Made by a program: the position numbers and the translations under genes. This document shows positions 35,480-46,422 of a DNA stretch of 64,000 nucleotides, piece by piece. The stretch comes from Urophycis tenuis (lineage: Eukaryota > Chordata > Actinopteri > Gadiformes > Phycidae), in the NCBI GenBank assembly GCA_036785325.1, contig JAXIVH010000131.1, forward strand, positions 259,650 to 323,649. The letters run 5' to 3'. The notes beneath the pieces were generated by a model that saw only the letters and a list, made by a program, of their open reading frames with translations, did not search any database and had not been told where the DNA came from. Position 1 is the first letter of the stretch. Every line of letters begins with the position of its first letter.

Positions 35480-35545
35480 GTGGGGATCTAACTGCCAACC
35501 CTCCGGTTGTGGAACCCGCGCCCTACCCACTGAGCAATGCCGCCC
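35480..35545 (-). mobile_element. tRNA-derived SINE head next to gap
   Basis: Minus strand reads GGGCGGCATTGCTCAGTGGG, an A-box-bearing tRNA-like head related to the one at 19868, then GGAACCACAACC-like anticodon-arm sequence and a B-box-like AGTTAGATCCCC. The A/B spacing fits a tRNA-derived SINE. Any element 5' flank is close to the gap at 35559. Confidence 0.55.
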
Positions 35546-35558
35546 AGTTGACAGCTAC

Positions 35559-35758
35559 NNNNNNNNNNNNNNNNNNNNNNNNNNNNNNNNNNNNNNNNNN
35601 NNNNNNNNNNNNNNNNNNNNNNNNNNNNNNNNNNNNNNNNNNNNNNNNNNNNNNNNNNNNNNNNNNNNNNNNNNNNNNNNNNNNNNNNNNNNNNNNNNNN
35701 NNNNNNNNNNNNNNNNNNNNNNNNNNNNNNNNNNNNNNNNNNNNNNNNNNNNNNNNNN
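35559..35758. other. Assembly gap (200 N)
   Basis: Exactly 200 N, again a fixed-size placeholder. Confidence 1.
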
Positions 35759-36278
35759 ATGTATGAGATGTTTAGACCCATATCATGGTGGTTAAGTCTT
35801 ACTTGAGTTGAAAAACCAAACTTTGAATTTGTCATCTGCAGTTAATGTGATTTCTTTCTGGGTCTGTCCCACAGCCAACAGTTTTTGCTAAATATTTTTG
35901 AAACTATTCCCTTCTATTCTAACCATAAGAAAATCAACATCATCCACCCAAGACATAGAATGTGAGCATTCGTCCAATCACAACAAAGCATTCAGGTCAA
36001 GTGATCCCTTATCCCTCCTCCTGTCCGAGTAATCAAGGGTACAAGTTCCTTAGAGTACAGGGTGGACTAGAAATGACGTAAGAGCTAGTAAGTGAGCTTG
36101 TGTCATAGAGACAAGCCACTGGGAGTGAAACCAATTTCCATTCCAACCAATAAAAACCTGTGCTGTCATCGAAGCCTGTTGCACAGGGCTCTTCAAAAAT
36201 GGTTTGGATTCACATCATGGACAACTCCAAAATGTGAGAACTGATGTGTGCAAGCACTCTCATTCACCTGTGAGCTTA

Positions 36279-36285
<7 letters not shown>
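35759..36285. other. No recognisable gene
   Basis: AT-rich unique sequence. Confidence 0.4.

Positions 36286-36330
<45 letters not shown>
36286..36330. repeat. (CA)n microsatellite
   Basis: Pure CA, 45 bp. Confidence 0.97.
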
Positions 36331-36331
<1 letters not shown>

Positions 36332-37420
36332 CACAAAAGGTGACACTAGTGTACCCCTTAAACTGTAATAGATGGCGGTCATCCAAAATAGGCACACTCA
36401 AAGTTCTGGGGAACCATTAAAGACATAAGTGCAGGACTCCTGTAATCAATAATCAATGCTGCTTGCGCTTAATAATTCATAAGTCCTTGATGTTCGGTCA
36501 GAGCCATGAAGCCATCTTGAAATAGATCGCTCTTCCAGGGGGCTTTGACAATTGGACAGAGGCAGGAGGAACAGAGGTTGATTCCCAAGGGTCCAGCCTC
36601 ATCTTTCAAATTCAAGGACAGAAAGGCCCTCTTTGTTCATAAAAGGCACTTTTCAGCAGTGGCTGTCTGCAGAGACGGTGTGATTCTTAATGCACCGTAA
36701 CCTTTGCCCTCTTCACGAGGAAAGAGAAGCGACACAAGGACAGGCTTGAGAGCGTGGTCAATATTTGATGTGTCTGGTTACTTTGCTAAATAAGAGCTCG
36801 GGTCAAGAGGAGAAACGCACGGATGTGCTACACTGTTGAAACGGTTCAATAAGCGCCTCTAATGGTGCATCTGCTTAGGTTGTTTTTCTTGTGACACAAA
36901 CTTTGCATGTCTTAATGTCTTCCGATAACGAAGCCACAGAATGGCGTGTCGAAATCACACCAAAGCCCAACACTCACGACAAATTTGCATGAAAAGCCAA
37001 ACTCCGACCGAGAAAGAGTCATAATGAATTGATGAAGTGATCTGAATGTGAAGCCGACAGTTTTAACTAATGGCCCTCTGGATAAAATTAGGGTGGTTTG
37101 CTCGAGGCCTCGGGCTCGCATGCCCTTCACCTGTTTGCCACGGCGGGCACGGCCCAGTGAGCCCGGCCCGCCGCCACGTGTTTGCACTGCCACGTCGGCC
37201 AGACGTATTTGCGCTCGACAAATAATCGATTGTCGCACATAATTTCCATCTCCTCTCATTAAATACAAACCGGTCACCATTTTAGTCCTCTGGATCTCGA
37301 AGTCCTCCGCAATCTCACGGCCGTCCGTGCGATCACTTCCCACCGACTCGTGCACACACTCGATACGCGCGTAATTATCACTAGTGCCACTTGACCGGCA
37401 TCTGACAGAAGGAGACCGCG
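36331..37420. other. No gene; CpG-rich patch at 37080-37235
   Basis: Mostly unique sequence. The patch at 37100-37210 is CpG-rich, next to ATCGATTG and TAATT words. A 147-codon minus frame over 36912-37355 matches no family I know and is not called. Confidence 0.35.
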
Positions 37421-37436
37421 TTTTTTTTTTTTGTCG

Positions 37437-37580
37437 TGGTGGTTGTTGTTGTGTGTTGTTGTTGCTGTTGTTGTTGTCGCTTTCTGTCTCTTGAGTTTGT
37501 GTCTCCGAGGACGCTTATCCCCGTACTGAGTAATGAGGACAGGGGTGAGAGTAAGGGTTGGTGGTGGTGGTGGTGGTGGC
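37437..37580. repeat. (GTT)n and (GGT)n patches
   Basis: GTT-rich run at 37437-37480 and (GGT)n at 37559-37580. Confidence 0.85.
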
Positions 37581-38610
37581 GCGGGCTAGGCTGGGTAATT
37601 ATTTTCACTTGGGAGACGGTGAGTGGTCCCTCTACATTTGTCACAGCCGTGCCGTGACAGTGGACTATCCACCATCAACACTAATGAGCAGCAGAATCAC
37701 ATTATCTGGCGGGGACAACACCTCCAGCACACCACCGCGCTCTAAAAATAAAGAGCCCGCGTTCGTTCCGTGTGCTCTGTGTTAAAAAAGTACGGAAAAA
37801 AAAACAACATTACAAACACACACACACAGAGGCAAACCGTAGAGAAACGAATGAGATGGCGCGGGGGCCTGGAAAGAGCCTTTGAGATCTATGAGCCTGG
37901 TTCCTTGAAAGGTATACCGCAAGCTCTAAGGCGAAAGAAGCCCTGGCGGTGGAAGGTGGGGTTTTGGGCTCGCGTCGAGGGCTATTTATTAATGTGCCGA
38001 CACCAGCCAAAGGCGGCGCGACAATACCTTGTGGCTTCACTCGCTGCATTGTACGTTGAAATACACACGCCATCTGGATGGGGGTGAAAATGAAAAACAC
38101 CCAATTTCCCCCCCCCCCCCTCGTACTCGACTAAAAGGGTGTACCCTTGGCGGATTTTTGTCCCCCTGTCACTTTGAATATTTCTATAGATTTGTACGCC
38201 TTAACGCGTGCTCCTTCATCAAAGCCCTCTGTTGGTGCCGTTTAATGCAATTTATCGTCAGAGAGGACGCAGTCATCACACAAGTTGCGTGCCGTCGTCG
38301 GGCGAGCAAAACAGATTACCGAAATAATCCCCAATGTGGTGTATCAGTATTACATTATTCAGTGTTATTTCATTTATTTATAGTGTCTTTAGGGCGGCTG
38401 TGTTATCTGACTCCATAATGTATAATATTACTTTAGGGTCAAAACATTGTGAAAATAGGGAAAATTAAAAGAGAGAATAGAAAAGAGATATGTCGCGATA
38501 TGGTATGGTGTGCAAATTAATACTGAATACAATATATAACTGAATACCTTAGAAAGACTCACTTTATACTACTAATACCAATTACTCATGTTATTGGACT
38601 TTGTTACTAT
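37581..38610. other. No recognisable gene
   Basis: Mixed sequence with a C run at 38108-38120, turning AT-rich after 38400. Confidence 0.4.
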
Positions 38611-38611
38611 T

Positions 38612-39043
38612 AGGGCTGACAACGAATAATCGAATATATATTTGAATAGTGTTTAAAAACAGGTGAAATTTTGAATGTGGAAAAACAGAGCCACGGCGCG
38701 TTCTTTCTGCTTTGCGAGTGTGCACAGCTCGCTGGGAGCGTTCTATTGTCGGTTCTTCATACTGTAAAACTTCAATTAATGTTATATTTGTTTCAATCAC
38801 TGAATGAAGCCTGCCATATTTGGGACAAGAGTCGGGACCTTAAATTGCTTGCACAAAACTCTTGATCAGCACTCAGAATTTGTTTATTGCTAAAGTTCAT
38901 TTAAACCAGTGTGCGCGGGGAGCGAGAGAGAGAAAAAGAGTAAACGACCTATACAAGTAGTTATGTCTCGTTGTATTAGTTTGTCCTGTTATTGACGTAA
39001 TACGCTTCATTGACATAATGCGCAAATATAGATATTCAAATAT
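38612..39043. other. AT-rich host repeat-like sequence receiving the LINE
   Basis: Starts with gggctgacaacgaataatcg and repeated GAATA/TTGAATA words. Similar words resume after the LINE (39870-39925), suggesting that the LINE landed in AT-rich, possibly repeat-derived DNA. Identity of the host repeat is unknown. Confidence 0.3.
39032..39042. repeat. Left target-site duplication of LINE
   Basis: atattcaaata, identical to 39870-39880 and lying where homology to reverse transcriptase begins. Confidence 0.6.
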
Positions 39044-39869
39044 ATTGCTGCTTTTTGCGGATGATTTGGTCCTGTTGGCTTCATCAGACCGTGACCTCCA
39101 ACTCTCGCTGGACCGGTTCGCAGCCGAATGCGAAGCGGCCGGGATGAGAATCAGCACCTCCAAATCCGAGTCCATGGTCCTCAACCGGAAAAGAGTGGAG
39201 TGCACTCTCCGGGTCGGGTATGAGATCCTGCCCCAAGTGGAGGAGTTCAAGTACCTCGGGGTCTTGTTCAAGAGTGAGGGGAGGATGGAGCGGGAGATCG
39301 ACAGGCGGATCGGTGCGGTGTCTGCAGTAATGCGGACTCTGCACAGATCCGTCGTGACGAAGAGGGAGCTGAGCCGAAAGGCAAAGCTCTCGATTTACCA
39401 GTCGATCTACGTTCCTACCCTCACTTATGGTCATGAACTTTGGGTAATGACCGAAAGAACGAGATCACGGGTACAAGTGGCCGAAATGAGCTTCCTCCGC
39501 AAGGTGGCTGGGCTCTCCCTTAGAGATAGGGTGAGAAGCTCGGCCATCCGGGAGGAGCTCGGAGTAGACCCGCTGCTCCTCCGCGTCGAGAAGAGCTAGA
39601 TGAGGTGGCTCGGGCATCTAGTTAGGATGCCTCCCTGACGCCTCCCTGGTGAGGTGTTCAGGGCACGTTCCACTGGTAGGAGACCCCGGGGGAGACCCAG
39701 GACACGCTGGAGAGACTATATCTCTCGGCTGGCCTGGGAACGCCTCGGGATCCCCCAGGAAGAGCTGGACGAAGTAGCTGGGGAGAGGGAAGTCTGGGCT
39801 TCCCTGCTTAGGCTGCTGCCCCGCGACCCGACCCGGATAAGCGGCAGGAGAATGAATGAATGAATGAAT
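39044..39869 (+). mobile_element. RTE/Rex3-like LINE 3' fragment (pseudogene)
   Basis: Begins in the reverse transcriptase palm at LLLFADDLVLLASSD, so the FADD catalytic motif is present but everything upstream is lost. The frame continues through EAAGMRISTSKSE, FKYLGVLF, the thumb, YGHELWVMTERTRSR and LSLRDRVRSS. Two in-frame stops interrupt it: TAG at 39597-39599 and TGA at 39636-39638; the same frame then stays open through STGRRPRGRPRTRWRDYISR to 39863. The element ends in (GAAT)n, the kind of short tandem 3' tail known from RTE elements such as fish Rex3. Direct repeats atattcaaata at 39032-39042 and 39870-39880 are the likely target duplication, which fixes the boundaries. Rex3 itself is a family-level guess. 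Confidence 0.8.
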
Positions 39870-39880
39870 ATATTCAAATA
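39870..39880. repeat. Right target-site duplication of LINE
   Basis: atattcaaata directly after the (GAAT)n tail. Confidence 0.6.
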
Positions 39881-40254
39881 CATGTTTTTTTTAGAGGGAA
39901 TATTCAAACGTCATTTTGAACAATTTTGACATCAGGAGGGTGGAGGACCAAGCCAAGGTATTTAGTGCATCTATTTGCCATAAACCCTGCTCTCTAATTG
40001 CGTACATTTTATAAAGAATTTCATATTATTCAAACATAGGAATCATCTCCTCTATGACAAAAAAATGCAAAGGCTGCCAACTTTCCAGGGCCTATCAGCA
40101 CTTATGGCAAGCATAATGTATTGTGTTTGATTCCTATTTACACGCACACACATCATTGACATGTGCAATGATTGTCAGCGTAGCCAAATTCAAATCACAT
40201 TGGTATCTACACAAAGGCTACATTCATTCATTCACTGCCAACTCAATCAGGCGT
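39881..40254. other. No recognisable gene
   Basis: AT-rich unique sequence. Confidence 0.4.
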
Positions 40255-40620
40255 TTGAATTAGAGCGGCCTTGTGCGCTTGACGCTCGTGCGTACGCCAT
40301 CCAACAGTCAATCGCTTGGCAACGGGGGTATCGCACACGCATCACCGCAGACAAAGGCGCTTTGGAAGAGACACACAGAAGCGCGCGGATGCGGCACGGC
40401 GTCCGGACGGGAGAGACAGCGGCGGCTGCTCTTTAATCAGCGGCGGCGGCCGTGTATGATGAAGACACGCGTGCGGATCAGGTGGGAGCGGAGGCAGCCT
40501 CTCTGAGCGACCCGGGTTGTGATCACCCAGACGCGCCGTTGGGGGTTTGCTTTCAAGCGGAGTTCGATTCATCCCGTTGCCGCTGTTGACTGTGTTTCCT
40601 CGATCACAGCCAGCGCACTT
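40255..40620 (+). promoter_or_regulatory. CpG island-like segment with possible first exon
   Basis: CpG is frequent over about 365 bases with CGG runs (aatcagcggcggcggccgtg). An ATG at 40456, in a modest context, opens MMKTRVRI and is followed by cag then gtggga at 40481/40482, a donor-like junction. This is the arrangement of a short first coding exon under a CpG promoter. It may equally be chance: there is no TATA-like element, and no continuation of the frame could be identified. Orientation is inferred only from this exon guess. Confidence 0.2.
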
Positions 40621-41345
40621 TTGCTGGGGGGGTTAAAACCCCGATTTAGAAATCAGCATTGTCATAAAAAATAAAAAAACACACGTTATTATTGAAGTTG
40701 GCTTCAGCGTATGCTAGCGTGAGGCATGGACATTGTGCGTCGTTGCTCGGTCACTGCATGTTTAAGTGTGGAATGATGGCGCCATAGTGATCGTATTTAC
40801 GTTGTGTTTTGACTGGGGTGTCTGGTGTCTGGTGCAGAGAGCCTTCCTATCCACCACTGACACAGTACAATAAATACTTCCTCCCGTCGCTTCCTTCTGT
40901 GCGTTGGCCCTACCACAGTATAGACTCTTTCATTGGTCAAAGGAGCGCAGGGAGAAACTCCATAATTAAAATGCCACTGATACAAGCCTTTCACAGCCTG
41001 AGCTTGTTGAAAAATTAATGTGCATTATGTTGCGGATTAAAGCATGATATCCTCCTTTCTCTGCTCTCTCACGCTCGGTTCCCTTCATTATGCAGCTTTT
41101 TTGTGTTTAGTTTTTTTTTTTTTTTAAACTGGTAAACTATTTCTCTCTCTCGCGCCGCATGAAATATTGATGGCCTCTTCCTCGCACGGTCTCCTCCGCT
41201 CCTGCCCTCTGTTGTGAATTGAAAGGAGATAGTTTGGCCTGGTGCCACTAATGGCACCAGACAGCGAGCGTCCGCCAGGGCCTTACGTGGCAGGTAATCC
41301 CTAGCCGCAGCGTTAAGAAGCCCATTATGCTAATGCGAGCGATGC
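40621..41345. other. No recognisable gene
   Basis: AT-rich with a T run at about 41110-41125. CGAGCGATGCGAGCGAGG just before the GA tract. Confidence 0.4.
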
Positions 41346-41349
41346 GAGC

Positions 41350-41392
<43 letters not shown>

Positions 41393-41404
41393 GAGAGAGA
41401 GAGA

Positions 41405-41483
<79 letters not shown>

Positions 41484-41539
41484 GAGAGAGTGAGAGAGAG
41501 GAGAGAGAGAGAGAGAGAGAGAGTGTGTGTGTGTGTGTG
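41350..41539. repeat. (GA)n followed by (GT)n
   Basis: About 170 bp of GA with GGA and GTGA interruptions, then (GT)9. Ser/Leu- and Arg/Glu-rich frames are artefacts. Confidence 0.95.
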
Positions 41540-41636
41540 ACCCTGGACACTCGCTGGCTCCGTCATTAGAGGGTGCACTGAACCCCAACCCGAAGTACCC
41601 CACTCAAATAGGATACAGGAGGGTGCGTGGGTAAGG

Positions 41637-41683
41637 TGGTTGGTGGGTGGTGGTGGTAGTAGGTGGTGGTGGTGGTGGTGGTG
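41637..41683. repeat. (GGT)n trinucleotide repeat
   Basis: GGT units with TAGTAG interruption. Confidence 0.9.
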
Positions 41684-42755
41684 CTCCTCCTCTGAACGGT
41701 GCTGGACATGACAGCTCATTTCCACTGCTGAATGTGGAGCAGATGGCATATGATGAAACACTTTTCTCATATGCGGGACTCGGAGAATGTGAAATTGGTT
41801 TTCGGATTAAATTAGGAAAATAGAAATTGCCGCTTTGCAGTAATTGGGCAATGGAAACGGAGGATTGGAGGATGGTTGATGAGGGTTTATAGTGTGGAAT
41901 CCAAAAAAGATAATGGCGATGTTAAATCTTCCCTTTTTTCCTAATTTCTAACTGGACAGGTGACCTCTTCGCCCCATAAAGCACCTCTACATTTAAACCT
42001 ATCTGACCCATACATTTAAACCTACCTGATCTTTCAACCAATGGTTAAATGCCAAAATTGGATTCTTGGGTTCTTGAAGATATCCAACTGTTTGCATCTC
42101 ATCATGTTTGTATTGTCATTTTTGCATTGGATTTATTATTTTTATTTTTTTGCAGATTGGGCCTAACCCTACCCTCTACTGAAACCTATCCATATTTGCT
42201 CTACTTCACTTTATTGGCATCATCTTGGCCCGGGTAGTCATGAGCTGTTGTGCTGTGGCCCTATAGTACTATATGGTTACAAGCTGATAGGGCCCTAGGC
42301 GCTACTCTAAAACATTCACTGTGTTTCAGGAGCAAATTAAATCGTCCATTTATGCTGTTATGCTTTATTCACTCTGACCCAGTAGCATCCACATTGATTA
42401 TTTTACTTGCACAACCTTCGCACAGATCCTCCTTTTTGGTACCATTAACACATACTTGTAGTTGTGGAGATATACTCCATTCACTTTGGGCAGGTATGTT
42501 ATTTCCGACAAAAACCAGAGAAAGAGGCCAAGCAAGGAGGAGATTAAAGGTGTGGTGTGTGGAATGTAGTGGAATCTAGCTGAGTGCCTGGGATTTGGTA
42601 ATGTATGCCATTTTGTTACTGTCACTAAAATAAGACATTCTCGGTCATTTTCAGAAAACACGTGTAAAGTCCGACATATTTGGCACTCTCTACCAACCAG
42701 TTTGCAAATGATCCACTCTGCTCTGAATGCAGTTAGCGTGTGTCGTGTGTGCAAG
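41684..42755. other. No recognisable gene
   Basis: Short duplicated phrase around acatttaaacct (41991 and 42012). Frames at 42250-42817 show no known domain. Confidence 0.4.
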
Positions 42756-42756
42756 G

Positions 42757-43072
42757 GTGTGTGTGTGTGTGTGTGTGTGGAGCTCTGTCTGGGCAGCGCC
42801 TGATGTTGAGGGGCCATGTCTGAGAGATTGGCGCTTCTTGGACACTTAGATACTTATAGTATGACGCCCCAGTGTGTGTGTGTGTGTGTGTGTGTGCATA
42901 GATGTGTGTAGATGTGTGCAGAGCTATGTTTGGCCAGTGGTTGATGTTAATGGCTGGGTTCTAGTTAACCTTTACTTATTTTATAACGCCACTGTGTGTG
43001 TGTGTGTGCGTGTGTGTGTGTATGCGTGGCGTGTGCGTGTGTGCGTGTGTGTGCGTGCGTGTGTGCAAGTGC
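42757..43072. repeat. Three GT-rich tracts with related spacers
   Basis: GT runs at 42757-42779, 42869-42896 and 42990-43070. Their flanks share words (gagctctgtctgggcag, gagctatgtttggccagtgg, gagctccatcgggccagtgg), so the tracts are decayed copies of one tandemly duplicated unit of about 115-175 bp. Confidence 0.75.
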
Positions 43073-43500
43073 ATTCAAGAGCTCCATCGGGCCAGTGGTT
43101 TATTTTGCTTAAGCACATACACAACAATGCTAACTAAACAAGTATCACAATAATGTTGGCCTTGGTGGTAACCATGGGGATACGCCCCCCCCCCCCCCAC
43201 AACTTCCTTGAATTTGTAGCACAAAAACAATTTTGATCCCAGAGTGTTGAGATTTCAAGCTGGGGTGTTGTGTTTTGAATTCAATCATCTTTCTTTTGAA
43301 GTTGATTTAATTCAAAACACATTCTCTCTAGAGCTGTTTGTCCATTCGGGGCTACTGTAGAAACATGGTCATGCAACATGGAGTGCTCCGTGGCAGAGGA
43401 CCTGCTCTCGTGTTGATATAAAGGGCTCATTCTCAGGCAATAAAAACACAACAATTCATAACTCCTGGGATTATACCCTAATTAGAATACTTATGAATAT
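43073..43500. other. No recognisable gene; poly-C
   Basis: C run at 43186-43198. No gene. Confidence 0.4.
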
Positions 43501-43504
43501 TATA

Positions 43505-43567
43505 TTCCATTTCTGCCTTGTCCGTTCTGCTAGATGCCACAACATTGTACACACTGGACCTTTAGAG
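43505..43567. mobile_element. Possible inverted-repeat element end
   Basis: ttgtacacactggaccttta resembles the outer end of common fish TTAAAGGTCCAGTGTGTAGG-type MITEs. The opposite end is not found, so this is a relic at best. Confidence 0.3.
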
Positions 43568-43727
43568 GCTGTTTTGAAGGAATGTGTGAGAGAATTTATT
43601 TATTTTATTCAGTTATTTAAATGCCAAAACTTAATTTCAGGATGAAATATTTATTATGGCATTCCTTTGAAAAGTCTGCCGCCTGTGCGCAGTCAGTACA
43701 ACTCTGTCTCTCTCTTTCTCTCTCTCT

Positions 43728-43786
43728 ACACACACACACACACACACACACCTACACACACACCCACACCTACACACACACACACA
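43728..43786. repeat. (CA)n microsatellite, imperfect
   Basis: CA runs separated by CCTA and CCCA words. Confidence 0.93.
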
Positions 43787-43919
43787 GCTAGACAAAACAC
43801 TTCAACAAACGCACACAAAAGGATGCAAAATATCGAGCGAGCTAACTTGGAATCCCAGGAGTGCATTAAATATTGAACACTCCCGTGTTTTGCCTCAAAT
43901 GATCCGCACCTCTAAATAA

Positions 43920-44220
43920 CAAAGTTCATCCCCGCGCCTTTGCATAAAATATTTTTTTTTTCCTCCTCTCCTCCGCGCGAACCGCCACCGGTTTACGACG
44001 CGGTCGGTTGACACGACACGGTTATCTCGTTTAAAAGTCACTCCGAGCGTCTCGAGCGCCCTGCCGTATGTTGCAATAAGGGCATTAAGGCGTAAAACAA
44101 GGCAGTATGGGGCGTCCTGCCGCCATGGCGCCGGGCCACGGCTCCGCAGCACGCGCTGGGAGAGCATCGGTCGTGTGGTGGTTTTAATTCAGCACGGGGG
44201 TGTGCACCACTCCAGGCAGG
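43920..44220. promoter_or_regulatory. CpG-rich segment
   Basis: Frequent CpG (tccgcgcgaaccgccaccgg, acgacgcggtcgg, gccatggcgccgggcc). No exon boundaries that I trust. Confidence 0.2.
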
Positions 44221-44560
44221 ACTGCCGTCAGGGTGGTTAAGGGTGATGAACTTCCCAGGCGAACGCAGCCGGGGTTGGATCCCCAAGGTTCACAGCCCCG
44301 TGGGCGTCTCCAGCGAGATGTCTAATCCCGTCGCTTTCTTATTCATGGGGAAGTCAGACATGTGCATGATTCACTGTAAACACATAAATAGTAAAACACT
44401 GGCGACTGAATTGCCTGCACGCCTTGACAGTGGCCAGCCTGCTCCCCCGAACGTGGCTCATGACATGGTGGATGTCAGCGAGCGCGGGTTGATGGGATTT
44501 GCCTTTCTGGTGTGCGCTCGCTCCTGAATCTATATATGCATTGTTGTTTACCTCCTGCTT
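44221..44560. other. No recognisable gene
   Basis: Open frames are short and unrecognised. Confidence 0.4.
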
Positions 44561-44574
44561 ATCCATTCCATATT

Positions 44575-44800
44575 TTATGATTCATTTTGATTTAAAGCCT
44601 GAGCGAAAAAGCCATGCTTTTAAATCAACATATGGCGCCGATGATGTGCATTGTTATTCTGGAATGAGTTAGTAGCCAGCGTATTTCACTTTGCACCAAG
44701 TATTTCATGCTGTCTTTCACGCCTACTTGGAAGAGTTTTTGAATCAGCATAATTAGTATTTCGCCATTAGGAACCCTAATCGCCAACGGTAATCTTCGAG
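44575..44800. promoter_or_regulatory. Possible conserved non-coding island
   Basis: Repeat-free, with homeobox- and MEF2-like words (TTTAAATC, ATAATTAG, CCATTAGG, CCTAATCGCC) and no coding frame. Suggestive only. Confidence 0.2.
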
Positions 44801-46335
44801 ATCTTCAATAGATGAGGCTTCCGTCGAACCAAACAACGCTGTGGGTTTGGTCGTGCACGTGGAGACCCCGTTTCGGTTCCCATGGCTAATTTCATCATCC
44901 AGAATAAAAAAAATCCATTATTGGTTGTGGGGCTGCCTTCTCAGCAACAGGCCATAGGATGCTAACATGCGCATTTCCTTTCCTCATTCAGAAGCCATTT
45001 CTCCTCTCTCTCTCAGAGTATAAATATACATTACCCTGTTGTGTGTGAAGCAAGGGAAACGCAACGCGCTCCTGAACGTCTACCATCTGCCCCGCGGTGC
45101 CCCAGGAGGCCAGAGAGGGGTGGTCTTTCTTTTCCCCCCCTCTGTCTTTGATATCTACACCTGAGCGGTTTGAAACACGCTTTCCTTCAGACCAAATGTG
45201 TTTTTGTTTTAGTATGTGCGGCAGCAAAAACATTCATGTGCATTTTGAATAATAATGTAAATATATTCCCTGTTCAATTCTTTCCTCTCCTCCCAAATCG
45301 CATCGTCGCCTCTTGATAGTACCGACTTCTCTGAATCCTGAAATATTTGAAACACATTCTGTACAAAACTTTTTTTTTACTTTGAATAATTTCAAAATGG
45401 TGTTCATTGAGTTCAATCGTCGCACACACACACACCCATGTAAACAACCAACCAGGCATCCCTTATAAGGAAGTGTGCAGGTCAAAAGCATTGAACACAC
45501 TACAGCTGTCTGTGTCTGTAAACTGCTGTGTTTTCTCCACTGGAATAAACAGAGGGCAGGGTTTAGTGTGGCAGCAGAGCCACTGGGTCTGACAGGGTGA
45601 TTAGCACAGCTGGTGCCGCGGAGATAGCTGAAGGCTAAAGGCTCCAGATCAATGAGGGAGATGGGCTCCTCATCACTGCTGAAAGGCAAACCAGGGTCAA
45701 GTGGTTGGAGTCCTGAAATAAACTGTTTTAAGGTGGCTTTCATTGCCATGGTGGTTTTCTGGGCTGAGCTTTAGACGGATGCCTTCAGTGGGGACGCTTG
45801 TAGCGGTAGAAACAGGAGTATAGTTGGGATAACAGTAGTAAATGTTGCAGTAGTAGCAGTAATGGAAGAATGTGCTAACGTAATCGCAGAAGACCGGTCT
45901 ATTTTCAAGCAGTGTATTTTTGAGAACGGCATCCGGTGAAGCTGCCATCATCACAGAGGGTCACACAGGAGTCGCATGACAAAGGACTGCATGTATCAAT
46001 CCACATCCACACCCGGTTTTCGAAAAAGAATAAAAAAAGCCCGCTAGCTTACTCCACATTCATTCGGCCCCCCAAAAAAGCCCAGAGAGTCGCTGTGGAT
46101 TTGCATCCACAGTCGTGGAGTGAGTTGTCTTGAGCGGTGAGCAGCACACACAGAGCATTGTCTGTGAACACTGTTCTCCCCACACCCCACCCCCGCCCCT
46201 CCACTGTTGCCTCCATTTCCAATGCGGCGCTATCGCTGGGAGCGAGAGGCACATTCGAGATAGCATCTCCAAACGCCGGATAGCGCCGCATACGCAACAC
46301 CAATCAATGGCGGCCCATCTCGACGGAGGCTGCGG
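44801..46335. other. No recognisable gene
   Basis: Mixed sequence. A 171-codon minus frame (45234-45749) shows no known domain and lacks splice logic; not called. Confidence 0.4.
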
Positions 46336-46341
46336 TGAGCG

Positions 46342-46356
46342 GGAGAGAGAGAGAGA

Positions 46357-46419
<63 letters not shown>
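46342..46419. repeat. (GA)n microsatellite
   Basis: Near-pure GA with one ACAC interruption. Confidence 0.95.

Positions 46420-46422
<3 letters not shown>

Noticed and set aside
45234..45749. 171-codon minus-strand open frame
   Set aside because: No domain, no codon bias and no splice context; length is compatible with chance.
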